NCBI GenBank assembly: GCA_018436595.1
Contig: JAHDLC010000042.1
Span: forward strand, 1-61,668
DNA from: Synergistaceae bacterium
GTDB taxonomy: Bacteria; Synergistota; Synergistia; Synergistales; Aminobacteriaceae
DNA: 61,668 nt
Direction of reading: 5' to 3'
In this document: positions 60,064 through 61,668 of the stretch, piece after piece
Numbering within the stretch: position 1 is the first letter of the stretch
How the letters are laid out: every line of letters starts with the position of its first letter
Program-made: the position numbers and the translations under genes
Notes under the pieces: generated by a model
Database searches by the model: none
Told to the model about the DNA's origin: nothing
The model's input: only the letters and a program-made list of their open reading frames with translations

Positions 60064-61377
60064 ATGAATATAGAAATGATTTCCGTTCTCCTTTTCGGCA
60101 GCATGCTCCTTCTGCTCGCCTCGGGCCTTCCCGTCGCCTTCGTTCTCGGAGGGCTGGCCGTGGTGTTCACCGGCGTGTTCTGGGGCCCCGAATCGCTCTT
60201 CATCATTTTGGCCAGGACCTTTTCCATGATGTCCACCACGACCCTTGTGGCGGCGCCCCTTTTTGTCCTCATGGCGGTGGTGCTTGAGCGTTCCGGCGTG
60301 GCTGAAGACCTCTACGAGATGATGTACCGGTGGTCCGGCGGCATCAAGGGAGGACTGGCGGTCGGCACCGTTCTTGCCTGCACGCTGATAGCCGCCATGT
60401 CCGGCATTGCCTCCACCGGAGTCGTCATGATGGGCGTCATGGCACTCCCCGCGATGCTGAAGAGAGGGTACGACAAGCGGATCGCCACGGGATGCATCCT
60501 GGCCGGCGGCGTCCTTGGTCCCCTGATTCCTCCCAGCATTGCCCTGGTGCTCTACGGCACCATGGCCCAGGTATCCATCGGCGCTCTCTTCGCCGGAGGC
60601 ATGGCCGCCGGAATGCTCTGCTCCCTGCTGATCATCGGCTACATCCTGATCAGGTGCTATCTCAACCCGAAACTGGGGCCGGCCATTCCCGTGGAAGAAC
60701 GGGCCGACTGGGACGCGAAGATTTCCTCCCTCAAGGGAGTTATCCTCCCCCTTCTTCTTATCACCGCAGTTCTGGGCTCCATCTACAGCGGCATAGCCAC
60801 TCCGACTGAAGCGGCCGCCGTCGGAGCCCTTGGCGCCTTCGTCTGCAGCGCCATCCACAGGCGTCTGACCTGGGACCTGATCAAGAGCGTGGCCTACACC
60901 ACCATCCAGGTCCAGGGGTTCATGATGTGGATCCTGTTCGCCGCCCAGGGGTTTGCGGCCGTTTACATGGGCCTTGGGGCCTCCAGGATGGTCGTCAACC
61001 TGGTCCAGACCTACCAGGTCGGATGGTGGACCATGCTGATCGGCATACAGGTAGTCTGGTTCCTGCTCGGGTGCGTGATCGACGCCTGGAGCATCCTCAT
61101 GATAACCCTTCCCATCATTCTTCCCCTCCTGCCGCTGTATGGATTTGATCCCCTGTGGCTGGGAGTGCTGTACGCCGTCAACACCCAGACGGGGTACCTC
61201 ACGCCGCCCTTCGGCACCATGCTGTTCATGATGAAGGGCATCGCTCCCAAGGAAGTCACCATGACCGACATTTACCATTCCATCGTGCCCTTCGTGGTGA
61301 CCCAGCTGTTCTGCCTGGCATTGTGCATCGCCTTCCCGCAGCTGGTCACCTGGCTTCCGAACCTGCTCTTCAAATAG
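60064..61377 (+). CDS. TRAP transporter large permease subunit (DctM type)
   Basis: 437 residues, 12 hydrophobic segments. Family marks are LLASGLPVAFVLGGLAVVF, then FVLMAVVLERSGVAEDLYEMM, LIAAMSGIASTGVVMMGVMALPAML, GPLIPPSIALVLYGTMAQ and TPTEAAAVGALGAF. The C-terminal block LTPPFGTMLFMMKGIAP is well conserved. AGGTGA precedes the ATG. It completes a dctP-dctQ-dctM operon with no enzyme gene attached, so the substrate is open. Confidence 0.95.
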   Translation: MNIEMISVLLFGSMLLLLASGLPVAFVLGGLAVVFTGVFWGPESLFIILARTFSMMSTTTLVAAPLFVLMAVVLERSGVAEDLYEMMYRWSGGIKGGLAVGTVLACTLIAAMSGIASTGVVMMGVMALPAMLKRGYDKRIATGCILAGGVLGPLIPPSIALVLYGTMAQVSIGALFAGGMAAGMLCSLLIIGYILIRCYLNPKLGPAIPVEERADWDAKISSLKGVILPLLLITAVLGSIYSGIATPTEAAAVGALGAFVCSAIHRRLTWDLIKSVAYTTIQVQGFMMWILFAAQGFAAVYMGLGASRMVVNLVQTYQVGWWTMLIGIQVVWFLLGCVIDAWSILMITLPIILPLLPLYGFDPLWLGVLYAVNTQTGYLTPPFGTMLFMMKGIAPKEVTMTDIYHSIVPFVVTQLFCLALCIAFPQLVTWLPNLLFK

Positions 61378-61384
61378 GATCCGG

Positions 61385-61417
61385 AAAAAAGGCGGGGCTT
61401 CGGCCCCGCTTTTTTTA
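61385..61417 (+). terminator. Rho-independent terminator of the second TRAP operon
   Basis: GCGGGGC and GCCCCGC (61392-61398 with 61403-61409) with a UUCG loop, extended by A/T pairs, and seven T. Confidence 0.92.
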
Positions 61418-61592
61418 TGGAATTTTAAATCCCCGGCCCATGGTCCCCCTCCTTCCCGCGGACGGCCTTTTCCGCGGCAATGGGGCGGCGGGCAAGCATG
61501 GGATACTGCCGCTGCACCGTCTTTGATATAACTCAACTTTCGCAGGACCTTGAAAACCGTAAATTGTTGTCATGACATGGGAAAAGCAGTTA

Positions 61593-61629
61593 AAACGCCC
61601 ATTTTATTCCTCAGGAAGCGGGGCGTTTT
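61593..61629. terminator. Possible terminator at the window end
   Basis: AAAACGCCC (61593-61601) and GGGCGTTTT (61621-61629) pair around a 19-base loop, with T runs on both sides. It could end a minus-strand gene that enters from outside the window. Confidence 0.5.
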
Positions 61630-61668
61630 CCGTACGAATTCCGCGAACATCCCCTCCAGGATGGTTTC
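61604..61668 (-). CDS. Possible C-terminal end of a minus-strand gene (partial)
   Basis: One minus-strand frame is open from the window edge and ends in TAA at 61606-61604, inside the terminator hairpin. The last residues would read GGDVRGIRTENAPLPEE. The piece is too short to judge coding bias or family, and another frame is also open. Its only support is the terminator that follows it. Confidence 0.2.
   Translation of the reverse strand, partial: NHPGGDVRGIRTENAPLPEE

Noticed and set aside
59764-61536. 590-codon minus-strand frame
   Set aside because: It is antisense to dctQ and dctM and crosses their terminator.
1-61668. CRISPR array, tRNA, rRNA, insertion sequence or prophage
   Set aside because: I saw no regularly spaced repeats, cloverleaf sequences, transposase or integrase genes, or terminal inverted repeats anywhere in the window.

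Overview
The window looks like a chromosomal segment of a GC-rich, diderm, motile, amino-acid- or organic-acid-fermenting bacterium, most likely of the phylum Synergistota. The reasons are two secreted proteins that end in a Gly-Gly-Gly-Cys / hydrophobic / basic tail of the Synerg-CTERM type, very dense TTT, TRAP and peptide/betaine ABC transporters, many peptide and amino-acid enzymes, and no biosynthetic clusters. I see no rRNA, tRNA, CRISPR array, insertion sequence or prophage. The phylum call is an inference from gene content. No search was run.

Layout. 1-5300: tail of a TctA permease, an FAD oxidoreductase, a triple-PAS diguanylate cyclase and an iron-type alcohol dehydrogenase. 5300-8400: a betaine-type ABC operon (binding protein, ATPase, permease) on the minus strand. 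8400-10700: a DinB-like protein, a short promoter-to-terminator transcript, then a CYTH-like protein coupled to a Ppx/GppA phosphatase. 10700-16200: a tctC-tctB-tctA operon running directly into a Na/phosphate cotransporter and a PhoU-like protein. 16400-25900: dnaK, a DUF2156 protein, an MFS exporter, two CoA-disulfide-reductase-like flavoproteins around a PepV-like dipeptidase, a DUF3343 protein and a tiny Cys-rich membrane peptide. 25900-33150: a CapA-like protein and a 1,945-residue flagellin behind a sigma-28-like promoter. 33200-45000: larC, an acyl-CoA synthetase, an RNase H-SWIM fusion, a PrcB-like protein facing a subtilisin with a sorting tail, an aminotransferase and a family-81 beta-1,3-glucanase with the same tail. 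45000-51100: a TRAP operon ending in an N-acyl-D-amino-acid deacylase, and a YkvI-like carrier. 51100-57720: a peptide ABC operon whose binding protein appears circularly permuted, with a HisC-like aminotransferase at its end. 58300-61380: a second TRAP operon preceded by a coupled leader ORF.

The genes describe a cell that lives by importing small acids, betaines and peptides through binding-protein-dependent carriers and breaking them down inside. It also displays surface enzymes (protease, glucanase) and an unusually large flagellin. In three of the carrier operons a hairpin sits directly behind the binding-protein gene, which should make binding protein in excess of permease. The strongest candidates for something undescribed are the permuted peptide-binding protein with its unusual permease, the giant flagellin, the protease/PrcB pair, and the small transcript at 8960-9083.
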